DNA of 10,851 nucleotides, from NCBI GenBank assembly GCA_009786045.1, contig WQTY01000036.1, forward strand, positions 1 through 10,851, in the 5' to 3' direction. This document shows, in pieces, positions 1 through 5,568 of the stretch. The notes under the pieces were generated by a model, which did no database searches, was not told where the DNA came from, and saw nothing but the letters and a program-made list of their open reading frames with translations. Each line of letters opens with the position of its first letter. The first letter of the stretch is position 1. This stretch comes from Pseudomonadota bacterium (lineage in GTDB: Bacteria; Myxococcota_A; Bradymonadia; UBA4248). The translations under genes and the position numbers were made by a program.

Positions 1-1215
1 CACGACGAGTCGTTCATCGCCTGTCGTAAGAATCTCCAGCCCCGAAAAGACAGTTTTGTTTTTGTGGGGGAGCATTGCTCCCCCACACCCCCGATACTGC
101 GTATCGCTTGTGGGTAGAGGGCGAGAATGATTCGTTTTTGGCTGAGAGTCTTGTTTTTCGGAACAATTTTTCGTTTGTGAGGATGGCTGAATGACAGCAT
201 TCAAGGGCTCTGGATGAAGAAACACTGTATCGTAAACTCTTGGCGGTAACCCTCTGAGACGTTCAGCGATGGCGGCGATGTGCTGAGGTGTCGTCCCGCA
301 GCAGCCGCCGGCCATGTTCAGCCACCCCTGCCCGGCATACTCTGCCAGTTTGTTGGCCATCAAACGTGCGTCGTCGTTATAGCTGCCATCGGCATTGGGC
401 AGGCCCGCATTCGGGTAGCAGCTTGTCGCACACCGTGCATGATTCGACAAACGCGGCAGGAACTTCTCCATTGTGGCAACGCCAAAGCCGCAATTTAATC
501 CGAGGGAGAGCGGTTCGAGGCTTTGGACACTGGCCAGAAATGCTTCGAGGGTCTGACCGCTCAGAAGCCGGCCCTGGACATCGGCCAGCGTGGCCGAAAA
601 CATGATGGGCACCGAGCGGCCGGTTTGTCTGCGCGCCTCAATGAGGGCAAGATTTGCCGCCTTGGCATTGAGTGCGTCAAAGATGGTTTCGACCAAAACC
701 ACGTCGACACCGGCCGACAAAAGCGCCACCATCTGCGTGCGGTAAGCCTGAAACATCGCCTCGAAGTCGACGGTACGTTTGGAAGGATCGTCCACATCGG
801 CCGCCATCGAAAGGCTCACGTTGGTGGGGCCCACCGAGCCCGCCACCCAACACAAACGCCCCTGGCGGCTGCCAACATCATTCGCCGCCTCGCGTGCAAT
901 GCGCACCGCCGCCACATTCATCGCTTCGACCGCATCCGCCAGTCCATACTCGGCCTGAGAAATTGCATTCGCACCAAATGTACATGTCGAAACGATGTCC
1001 GCACCCGCCTCAAAATACTCTCGCTGAATCGCCGAAATCACATCCGGCCGCGTCAGCACCAGCACATCATTGTTGCCCACCAGCGCTCGCCCGTGCCCCT
1101 CAAACCGCTCTCCACGATAATCCGCCTCGATCAGCCCGTACCGCTGAATCATCGTTCCCATGCCGCCATCCAATATGAGGATGCGCTCGCCCAGGGCATT
1201 CTTAAGTGTTTCCAT
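1..1215 (-). CDS. metH: Cobalamin-dependent methionine synthase, N-terminal part (runs off the left edge)
   Basis: The reverse strand is open for 405 codons from ATG at 1215 to the window edge, so the gene is 3'-truncated here. MetH transfers the methyl group of methyltetrahydrofolate to homocysteine through cobalamin, in the cytoplasm. Residues 1-325 match the homocysteine S-methyltransferase domain: LDGGMGTMIQ at 15-24, EADYRGERF at 30-38, GLNCGFG around 239-245 and GGCCGTTPQHIAA at 303-315. The expected zinc ligands are Cys242, Cys305 and Cys306. FSGLEIL at 390-396 is the start of the methyltetrahydrofolate-binding domain (E. coli: LSGLEPL). The linker between the domains is about 63 residues versus about 11 in E. 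coli MetH, and residues 364-384 are encoded by a dispersed palindromic repeat, with no stop or frameshift. The start is supported by AGGCGG a few bases upstream. No cobalamin or SAM riboswitch was recognised upstream. The family assignment is secure from conserved motifs. Confidence 0.95.
   Translation of the reverse strand, partial: METLKNALGERILILDGGMGTMIQRYGLIEADYRGERFEGHGRALVGNNDVLVLTRPDVISAIQREYFEAGADIVSTCTFGANAISQAEYGLADAVEAMNVAAVRIAREAANDVGSRQGRLCWVAGSVGPTNVSLSMAADVDDPSKRTVDFEAMFQAYRTQMVALLSAGVDVVLVETIFDALNAKAANLALIEARRQTGRSVPIMFSATLADVQGRLLSGQTLEAFLASVQSLEPLSLGLNCGFGVATMEKFLPRLSNHARCATSCYPNAGLPNADGSYNDDARLMANKLAEYAGQGWLNMAGGCCGTTPQHIAAIAERLRGLPPRVYDTVFLHPEPLNAVIQPSSQTKNCSEKQDSQPKTNHSRPLPTSDTQYRGCGGAMLPHKNKTVFSGLEILTTGDERLVV
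61..126 (+). repeat. Palindromic repeat, copy A (inside metH)
   Basis: Perfect hairpin GTGGGGGAGC (64-73) / GCTCCCCCAC (77-86) with an ATT loop, then a second hairpin CGATAC (92-97) / GTATCG (101-106), then TTGTGGGTAGAGG. The same layout occurs at 1246-1318 and, inverted, at 5491-5556. This copy lacks three bases (TGC) that both other copies carry just before GATAC, a loss that keeps the metH frame. Read on the minus strand it encodes part of the linker between the first two MetH domains. Confidence 0.9.
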
Positions 1216-1590
1216 GCTGCCGCCTACCGTTGACACGTTGAGTTCTTTTTTGTGGGGGAGCATTGCTCCCCCACACCCCCTGCGATACTTCGTATCGCTT
1301 GTGGGTAGAGGACGAGAAGCTCTGTTTTGGGCCAAAAATTGTCGTTTTTGTGACGGTTTTTACCTGCGAAGGCAGGCACAAAACTGTGAACGCTGTGCGG
1401 TTTATATGCCGCAGGATGTTTTAGCAAGGGGCGACACGCAGGTCTGTTTCTACCCCCGGACTCCCTGCCCTCGGTTGCCTGTCGCAAATCCATTGCCTTT
1501 GCTGGAATTAGATTATACGAGTGCCAGCCGGTTCGATTGTCGGCATTAAAAGCGCGACAGTTATTCAATCAATATCTACAAAGGAACACG
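1216..1590. other. Divergent intergenic region, metH / nuclease lipoprotein
   Basis: No credible gene is seen. The region must hold the two divergent promoters. It contains palindromic repeat copy B (next entry) 31 bp upstream of the metH start. It also has a small hairpin CCTGC-GAAG-GCAGG near 1365-1378, and at 1428-1457 a degenerate relative of the 10720-10745 hairpin (shared core GACACGCAGGTCTG). An A/T-rich stretch GGAATTAGATTATACG at 1504-1519 could hold a -10 element for the plus-strand gene, but no well-spaced -35 box was found. AAGGAA at 1581-1586 is the ribosome binding site of the gene starting at 1591. Confidence 0.6.
1246..1318 (+). repeat. Palindromic repeat, copy B (upstream of metH)
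   Basis: Hairpin GTGGGGGAGC (1252-1261) / GCTCCCCCAC (1265-1274), then GCGATAC (1282-1288) / GTATCGC (1292-1298) with a TTC loop, then TTGTGGGTAGAGG. It has the same orientation as copy A and is nearly identical to it apart from the second loop and the three-base difference. A T-rich run precedes the first stem in all three copies. Confidence 0.9.
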
Positions 1591-3252
1591 ATGCGTTCGT
1601 TCAGAAATTATGCCGTTATTTTAAGTGCTTGTGCCCTCTTGGCTGCGTGCTCGGAAGAGGACAAAAAGGTTGGTGTCTCCGTGTGCGGCAATGGCATTGT
1701 TGAAGAAGGCGAGCAGTGCGATGATGGCAACACGGCCGATGGCGATGGATGTTCGTCGACTTGCCAAAATGAAGAAGGTCCTGCTGCGCCAGTATGCGGC
1801 AATGGCATCGTCGAGGACGGCGAGGAGTGTGACGACGGCAATACGGAAGACGGAGACGGGTGTTCGTCGGCTTGCCAAAACGAAGAAGGTCCTGCTGCGC
1901 CAGTGTGTGGCAATGGCATCGTCGAGGACGGCGAGGAATGTGACGACGGCAATACAGAAAACGGAGACGGGTGTTCGTCGACTTGCCAGAACGAAGAAGG
2001 TCCTGCTGCGCCAGTGTGCGGCAATGGCATCGTCGAAGAAGGCGAGGAGTGCGATGATGGCAATACAGAAGATGGCGATGGGTGCTCATCGACTTGCCAG
2101 AACGAAGAAGGCCCTGCTGCGCCAGTGTGCGGCAATGGCATCGTCGAAGAAGGCGAGGAGTGCGATGATGGCAACACGGCCGATGGCGATGGATGTTCGT
2201 CGACTTGCCAAAATGAAGCCCCTGTCGAAACTTGCGGCAATGGCATCATTGATGAGCATGAAACATGCGATGATGGCAACACAGAAGACGGGGACGGCTG
2301 TTCCTCGGAATGCCTCAAAGAAGGGCCTGTCTTCTTTATGCCCAACCCAGGGCCCGAGACAAAATGCAATGACGGCAAACACGAGGCTGGCGAAGTCTGC
2401 GATCCTGCTTTCAGTTACATACTTAACTTTGACGGCATAACCCGTTCTTGCCTTGTCCAGGACGGTCAATGTGTCATCGCAACCGTTCCCACGGGTTCCA
2501 ACTGTGGTACAGGAACGCTCGAACCCGGCGAAGAGTGCGACGATGGCAACACCGTAAACGGCGACGGCTGCGATTCTCGCTGTAGAATCGAACCTGACAC
2601 GCGATGTTTTCTAAGAAACGGATCCTGGGCACGCGTCATACTTGTTACCGATGGTGATAGCTTTAGAATTGATCTCATGAATGACGGCAACTGCACAGTG
2701 ACACAGCAGTTAAGTATAAGATTGCATGGGATTGACTCCCCCGAATGCCTCAAAAAAAGCACCCCTTCTCCCATTCGTCCTGGTTATAGCGCCAATGCCT
2801 GTGACCCTGATCAGGCAGAAAATTTTTCTGATCTTACACGAAACGAAAGAGGTGGTTATGCTGCAGCTCAGGTTGCCTCTGCCATCATTTATTCGGAAGA
2901 AAACAATGGCTACATCCACGTCGAATGTGAGACGCGCGGTCCCGCCGATGACAGATGCCTCACCGATGCCACGAATAACCGTTACCTCATATATGCAAAG
3001 CTCAAAAAGGACGGGCAATACATTGACCTCGGCGCTGAGCTCGTTCGTCAGGGATACGCTTTTGCCTACACCGATTTTACTTCGCAGCACATTGCAAGAT
3101 ATTGCGCTGCCGAACATGCCGCACGCAATGCCAAAGTCGGCGTTTGGAGCTATGCCGACACATTTGAGGATGTCGTGATGCAATATTTCAGCGGCTACAA
3201 GCAGGGCTGGCTTCTTTTAGATGGCAAGCACGCGGAGATTTGCGGCGAGTAA
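1591..3252 (+). CDS. Cysteine-repeat lipoprotein with C-terminal staphylococcal-nuclease-like domain
   Basis: 553 residues. The start at 1591 is preferred over the in-frame ATG at 1537 because it has AAGGAA five bases upstream and begins directly with a lipoprotein signal peptide ending in the lipobox LAAC (Cys20). Residues 31-209 hold five near-identical 37-residue repeats of the DUF4215 / Myxococcus disulfide type (CGNG...GEECDDGNT...GDGCSS.CQ). More divergent repeats follow at 215-241 and 305-331, plus a decayed one around 258-304. Residues 340-530 are a thermonuclease (SNase) domain: VTDGDSF (Asp354, Asp356), IRLHGIDSPE (Arg377, Asp382, Glu385), Arg464 in NNRYLIY, then LVRQGYAFAY and GVWS. 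All residues matching the catalytic Asp/Arg/Asp/Glu/Arg set of SNase are present, so activity is plausible. By inference this is an outer-membrane-anchored nuclease presented on a disulfide-rich stalk. It stands alone; there is a 556-bp gap before the next gene. Confidence 0.93.
   Translation: MRSFRNYAVILSACALLAACSEEDKKVGVSVCGNGIVEEGEQCDDGNTADGDGCSSTCQNEEGPAAPVCGNGIVEDGEECDDGNTEDGDGCSSACQNEEGPAAPVCGNGIVEDGEECDDGNTENGDGCSSTCQNEEGPAAPVCGNGIVEEGEECDDGNTEDGDGCSSTCQNEEGPAAPVCGNGIVEEGEECDDGNTADGDGCSSTCQNEAPVETCGNGIIDEHETCDDGNTEDGDGCSSECLKEGPVFFMPNPGPETKCNDGKHEAGEVCDPAFSYILNFDGITRSCLVQDGQCVIATVPTGSNCGTGTLEPGEECDDGNTVNGDGCDSRCRIEPDTRCFLRNGSWARVILVTDGDSFRIDLMNDGNCTVTQQLSIRLHGIDSPECLKKSTPSPIRPGYSANACDPDQAENFSDLTRNERGGYAAAQVASAIIYSEENNGYIHVECETRGPADDRCLTDATNNRYLIYAKLKKDGQYIDLGAELVRQGYAFAYTDFTSQHIARYCAAEHAARNAKVGVWSYADTFEDVVMQYFSGYKQGWLLLDGKHAEICGE
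1681..2217 (+). repeat. 111-bp tandem coding repeats
   Basis: Units begin at 1681, 1792, 1903, 2014 and 2125; the last is cut short in its 3' part. Each codes one 37-residue cysteine repeat. Similarity at DNA level is high and patchy: units 1 and 5 share AACACGGCCGATGGCGATGG, whereas units 2 and 3 share GAGGACGGCGAGGA with different synonymous choices. This is the pattern left by unequal crossing-over or gene conversion. Confidence 0.9.
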
Positions 3253-3266
3253 GAGGGATGTGTTGC

Positions 3267-3520
3267 TTACTGGGAGTGCGGGCATCCTGCCCGCTTCGAG
3301 GGAGAAGACGCCACAGGGAGTGCAGGTATTTCGCCTGTCCAAGCACCCACGAGAGCGCAGAGGGTTCAGGAGTGCGCGAAACAACTAAGCATAATTCACA
3401 ATTGCATCTGTAGTAACCCTGTGGAAAAGGACTGGTAAAAACGTTGCTGAAGTGGTTTGGCAGGGAGCACAGACAGCGGGTCGAACACGGCAGCGGGCAG
3501 GATGCCCGCACTCCCAGTAA
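3267..3520. repeat. Intergenic element bounded by 28-bp inverted repeats
   Basis: The left arm (3267-3294, beginning TTACTGGGAGTGCGGGCATC) and the right arm (3493-3520) are perfect inverted copies. Each arm also folds on itself: GCGGGCA-TCC-TGCCCGC. A degenerate third copy of the arm lies inside at 3316-3337 (GGGAGTGCAGGTATTTCGCC...). No credible reading frame is found inside. It may be a non-autonomous mobile element or two copies of a dispersed palindrome in opposite orientation. The outer ends are TTA...TAA; no longer target duplication is clear. Confidence 0.75.
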
Positions 3521-3555
3521 ATATCATCTTCTGATGGATTTGAGCAGTTGTAGAG

Positions 3556-3596
3556 AATGTCCCACTCTCAGTCCTTTTTGAGGGTGGGACATTTTT
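3556..3596 (+). terminator. Rho-independent terminator-like hairpin
   Basis: The stem AATGTCCCAC (3556-3565) pairs with GTGGGACATT (3584-3593) and is extended inward by TCTCA/TGAGG with one G-T pair, giving a stem of 15 pairs and an 8-base loop. A run of five T (3592-3596) closes the plus-strand side. It lies 300 bp after the nuclease lipoprotein and would end its transcript or isolate the next gene. The remaining 3597-3808 is the leader of the next gene and shows no further gene; a weak GGGA (3797-3800) precedes its start. Confidence 0.65.
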
Positions 3597-3808
3597 CACA
3601 TGGGTATGGGGGGCCGAAGGGCGGGTAGTTTAGCGAGCGTCAATGTTTGATTTAAAAGTGATATTGTCGACGGAAAAAATGTGTTATTTACTCTCTTTTG
3701 ATTGTCATTGCTTGCAGGTAAAGTTTTGCCTATTTTCGGTGTATTGATGGTCGCTGCTATTTGCATCGGCCAAGTCATATGCTCTGACAATTGTATGGGA
3801 AATGCTTT

Positions 3809-5143
3809 ATGAAGAAATCTGCGAAAGTGTTCTTTGTACCCCTGTTTGCTTGCGCGCTTCTTGCTGGTTATGGGTGTACTGATTCTGATGCTAAGTGTGA
3901 ATCGCTGGACACAAGGTGTCACAAAGATGTCTTGCAGGTGTGTCTGAGCGGTGCCTGGGAGGATGCCGGATGTCCTGAAGCCAAACCCATTTGTCATGCT
4001 GGCGAGTGTTTTACCGCGCAGTGCTCGGAGACAGATGCGCCGCGGTGCCAGGACGCGCAAACGCGGCAGGTGTGTCAGAATGGTGTCTGGATAAATGGCA
4101 CATGCTCTGGCACGACACCTATTTGCCAAGATGGCAGCTGCATTGGGGGGCAAGGTCAGGCATGTGCGGCCGCCGATGCGCCGCGGTGTCAAAACGCACA
4201 AACGCGGCAGGTGTGTCAGGACGGCATCTGGGTAAATACCGCCTGTTCTGGCGCCACGCCTGTTTGCGACAAAGGCAACTGTGTGAGTGGGCAAACAGGG
4301 GCATGCACAGATGGGCAGACAAGATGTGGCGACGACAAATCGGTGCAGATGTGCCTGGATGGTGGTTGGGCCACATTTTCTTGCACAAAAGATAAGCCAA
4401 TTTGCGACAATGGCGTGTGTCTGGCTGGAAAGCAGGGCGGATCGTGTACAGATACGACGGATCGTTGCAAAGATACCACGACGAAGCTGTCGTGTATGGA
4501 TGGCCGCTGGGTCGAAACCAACTGCCCCAGCGAAATCCCCGTTTGCCTGGCAACTGGAATTTGTAGTGCTGCATTGCCAGATGGCGTGTGCGTAACACCG
4601 GGCGAAGTACAGTGTACAAATCACAATACCTATAGAGAATGTAGGGGTACGACTTGGACATCGGCACCCTGTCCAGAAGCAAGGCCATTTTGTGTTAGCG
4701 ACAGGTGTATGGGAAGCCCATGGTGTACAACAGGTGATAAAAGATGCAAAGATGATGGTACATCTCAAGTTTGTGTGAACGATTCTTGGGTAGATGAACC
4801 ATGCGGGCTAGACTATACTTGCACTCGTGACATGTGTGTTTGTAATGATGACGCTACACGGTGCTTGGGGGAAATGGTACAGCTATGCGTTGACGGGATG
4901 TGGGTAGATCAGCATCTGTGTACGGGATGGAATGTATGTCAAATTGCCACTCGCTCTGGTCTTGTCGGCTACTCGAGTATGGGAACTGGCTGTGATCATC
5001 CGTGTACGCCAGCGGCTCGCCATTGTGGCATTCGGAATGGCAGAATGCCAGAGTATACATTATACTGTAACCAGCATCAGCGATGGGAAATAGAAGAAAT
5101 TTGCCCCACCGGGTGCTTTAGCGGTGGCGGTTGCCGAGACTAA
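3809..5143 (+). CDS. Probable lipoprotein made of nine Cys/Trp-rich repeats, family not recognised
   Basis: 444 residues starting MKKSAKVFFVPLFACALLAG. A TTG start 18 bases upstream is open, but the ATG at 3809 gives a clean signal peptide with Lys2-Lys3 and a hydrophobic core. The candidate lipidated Cys23 sits in AGYGC, an atypical lipobox, so lipidation is uncertain. The rest is nine repeats of roughly 40-50 residues with the pattern C-x(3-5)-RC-...-Q-x-C-x2-G-x-W-...-C-x4-P-x-C-...-C, for example RQVCQDGIWVNTACSG; the last two are longer and degenerate. Repeats 2 and 3 are near-identical in DNA. The conserved cysteines imply an extracytoplasmic disulfide-bonded protein. No enzymatic domain is visible and no function is assigned; surface binding or adhesion is possible. 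The later repeats (about 4600-5140) look more A/T-rich than repeats 2-3. The stop codon lies within the direct repeat flanking the next element. Confidence 0.85.
   Translation: MKKSAKVFFVPLFACALLAGYGCTDSDAKCESLDTRCHKDVLQVCLSGAWEDAGCPEAKPICHAGECFTAQCSETDAPRCQDAQTRQVCQNGVWINGTCSGTTPICQDGSCIGGQGQACAAADAPRCQNAQTRQVCQDGIWVNTACSGATPVCDKGNCVSGQTGACTDGQTRCGDDKSVQMCLDGGWATFSCTKDKPICDNGVCLAGKQGGSCTDTTDRCKDTTTKLSCMDGRWVETNCPSEIPVCLATGICSAALPDGVCVTPGEVQCTNHNTYRECRGTTWTSAPCPEARPFCVSDRCMGSPWCTTGDKRCKDDGTSQVCVNDSWVDEPCGLDYTCTRDMCVCNDDATRCLGEMVQLCVDGMWVDQHLCTGWNVCQIATRSGLVGYSSMGTGCDHPCTPAARHCGIRNGRMPEYTLYCNQHQRWEIEEICPTGCFSGGGCRD
4018..4299 (+). repeat. Duplicated 141-bp coding unit
   Basis: Repeats 2 and 3 of the Cys/Trp protein are a recent duplication. 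GATGCGCCGCGGTG occurs at 4034 and again at 4175, and AAACGCGGCAGGTGTGTCAG follows in both at the same spacing. The 141-bp period equals 47 codons, so the frame is kept. The other repeats of this gene are far less alike at DNA level. Confidence 0.8.
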
Positions 5144-5362
5144 CCCCAGGGCTCCCGCAAAGTCCGTTTTCTCCTCGTCAGAGTAGTTATGTGAAGTTGG
5201 TGAGGGAAATGATCCAGGCAAAAACACCGTCTCTTCATGATGAAAAAACCGTCACAAACAATTTTTTTAAGCTGAAGCATGTCGTTCTGACTCTGCAAAA
5301 CCTCTTTCATTTGAGCAAGATGGAGGCACTTCTGACTTTGCGGGAGCCCTGAGACTACCCCC
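5136..5362. mobile_element. MITE-like element with inverted termini and flanking direct repeats
   Basis: The terminal inverted repeats AGGGCTCCCGCAAAGTC (5148-5164) and GACTTTGCGGGAGCCCT (5334-5350) are perfect over 17 bp. Immediately outside are GAGACTAACCCC (5136-5147) and GAGACTACCCCC (5351-5362), direct repeats matching at 11 of 12 positions, consistent with a target-site duplication. The 203-bp body has no convincing gene: a 73-codon plus-strand frame and a 96-codon minus-strand frame cross it, but both run through the termini. The left direct repeat contains the stop codon of the preceding lipoprotein gene. The element family is not recognised. Confidence 0.65.
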
Positions 5363-5393
5363 CCTAAATTCACTTGCCCACATCCCTCTCCCC

Positions 5394-5441
5394 CCAAAAA
5401 TATGCGCAGGCGTATTTGGCTGACGGCCAAATAGCCTGCGC
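5394..5441 (-). terminator. Terminator-like hairpin at the end of the minus-strand gene cluster
   Basis: GCGCAGGC (5404-5411) pairs with GCCTGCGC (5434-5441), then after one unpaired G (5412) TATTTGGC (5413-5420) pairs with GCCAAATA (5426-5433), loop TGACG. On the minus strand the stem is followed by ATATTTTTGG, a T-run suitable for termination of transcripts from the ATPase genes. Confidence 0.6.
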
Positions 5442-5476
5442 CGCGCTCGTATTCGCCTTTAGGCGAATAGAGCGCG
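5442..5476. repeat. Second hairpin, contiguous with and built like the first
   Basis: CGCGCTC (5442-5448) pairs with GAGCGCG (5470-5476). After one unpaired G (5449), TATTCGCC (5450-5457) pairs with GGCGAATA (5462-5469), loop TTTA. The architecture (outer stem, single bulged G, inner stem starting TATT, small loop) repeats that of 5404-5441 with different stem bases, and there are no bases between the two hairpins. Confidence 0.7.
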
Positions 5477-5490
5477 ATACAAAGCTGTGT

Positions 5491-5556
5491 CCTTCACCCA
5501 CAAGCGATACGCAGTATCGCAGGGGAGGTGGGGGAACCCGTTCCCCCGCATAAAAA
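5491..5556 (-). repeat. Palindromic repeat, copy C (inverted)
   Basis: On the minus strand this reads T-rich run, GGGGGAAC/GTTCCCCC hairpin (plus 5530-5537 and 5540-5547), then GCGATAC-TGC-GTATCGC (5504-5520), then TTGTGGGTGAAGG. Compared with copies A and B the first stem changes AGC/GCT to AAC/GTT, a paired substitution that keeps the helix. It starts 12 bases after the stop codon of the adjacent ATPase gene, in its 3' untranslated region. Confidence 0.85.
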
Positions 5557-5568
5557 ACAAAGAATGAC

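Noticed and set aside
1..240. A frameshift or pseudogene in metH at the linker
   Set aside because: Triplet-by-triplet reading of 1-240 on the minus strand shows no stop, and the frame re-enters a recognised motif (FSGLE) after the repeat.
523..1233. Plus-strand open frames of 236 and 168 codons across the left end
   Set aside because: Shadows of metH, whose minus-strand frame carries all the conserved motifs.
1216..1540. Cobalamin or SAM riboswitch upstream of metH
   Set aside because: No GCCACTG-type B12 box or SAM-I core was found on the minus strand; only repeats and simple hairpins.
1681..2217. CRISPR-like array
   Set aside because: The units are directly adjacent 111-bp coding repeats without spacers and all stay in frame.
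1608..2378. Long minus-strand open frame (256 codons) opposite the cysteine repeats
   Set aside because: It is a repeat-driven shadow: its Ser/Pro/His-rich product simply mirrors the 111-bp units, and the plus strand has a signal peptide and recognised domains.
3596..4768. 390-codon minus-strand open frame
   Set aside because: It lies opposite the Cys/Trp repeat gene; its composition is that of an antisense frame of cysteine-rich codons, with no domain or ribosome binding site, and it runs into the terminator region.
5131..5430. Small frames of 73 (plus) and 96 (minus) codons over the MITE-like element
   Set aside because: They extend through the inverted termini, have no ribosome binding site, and show no recognisable product.
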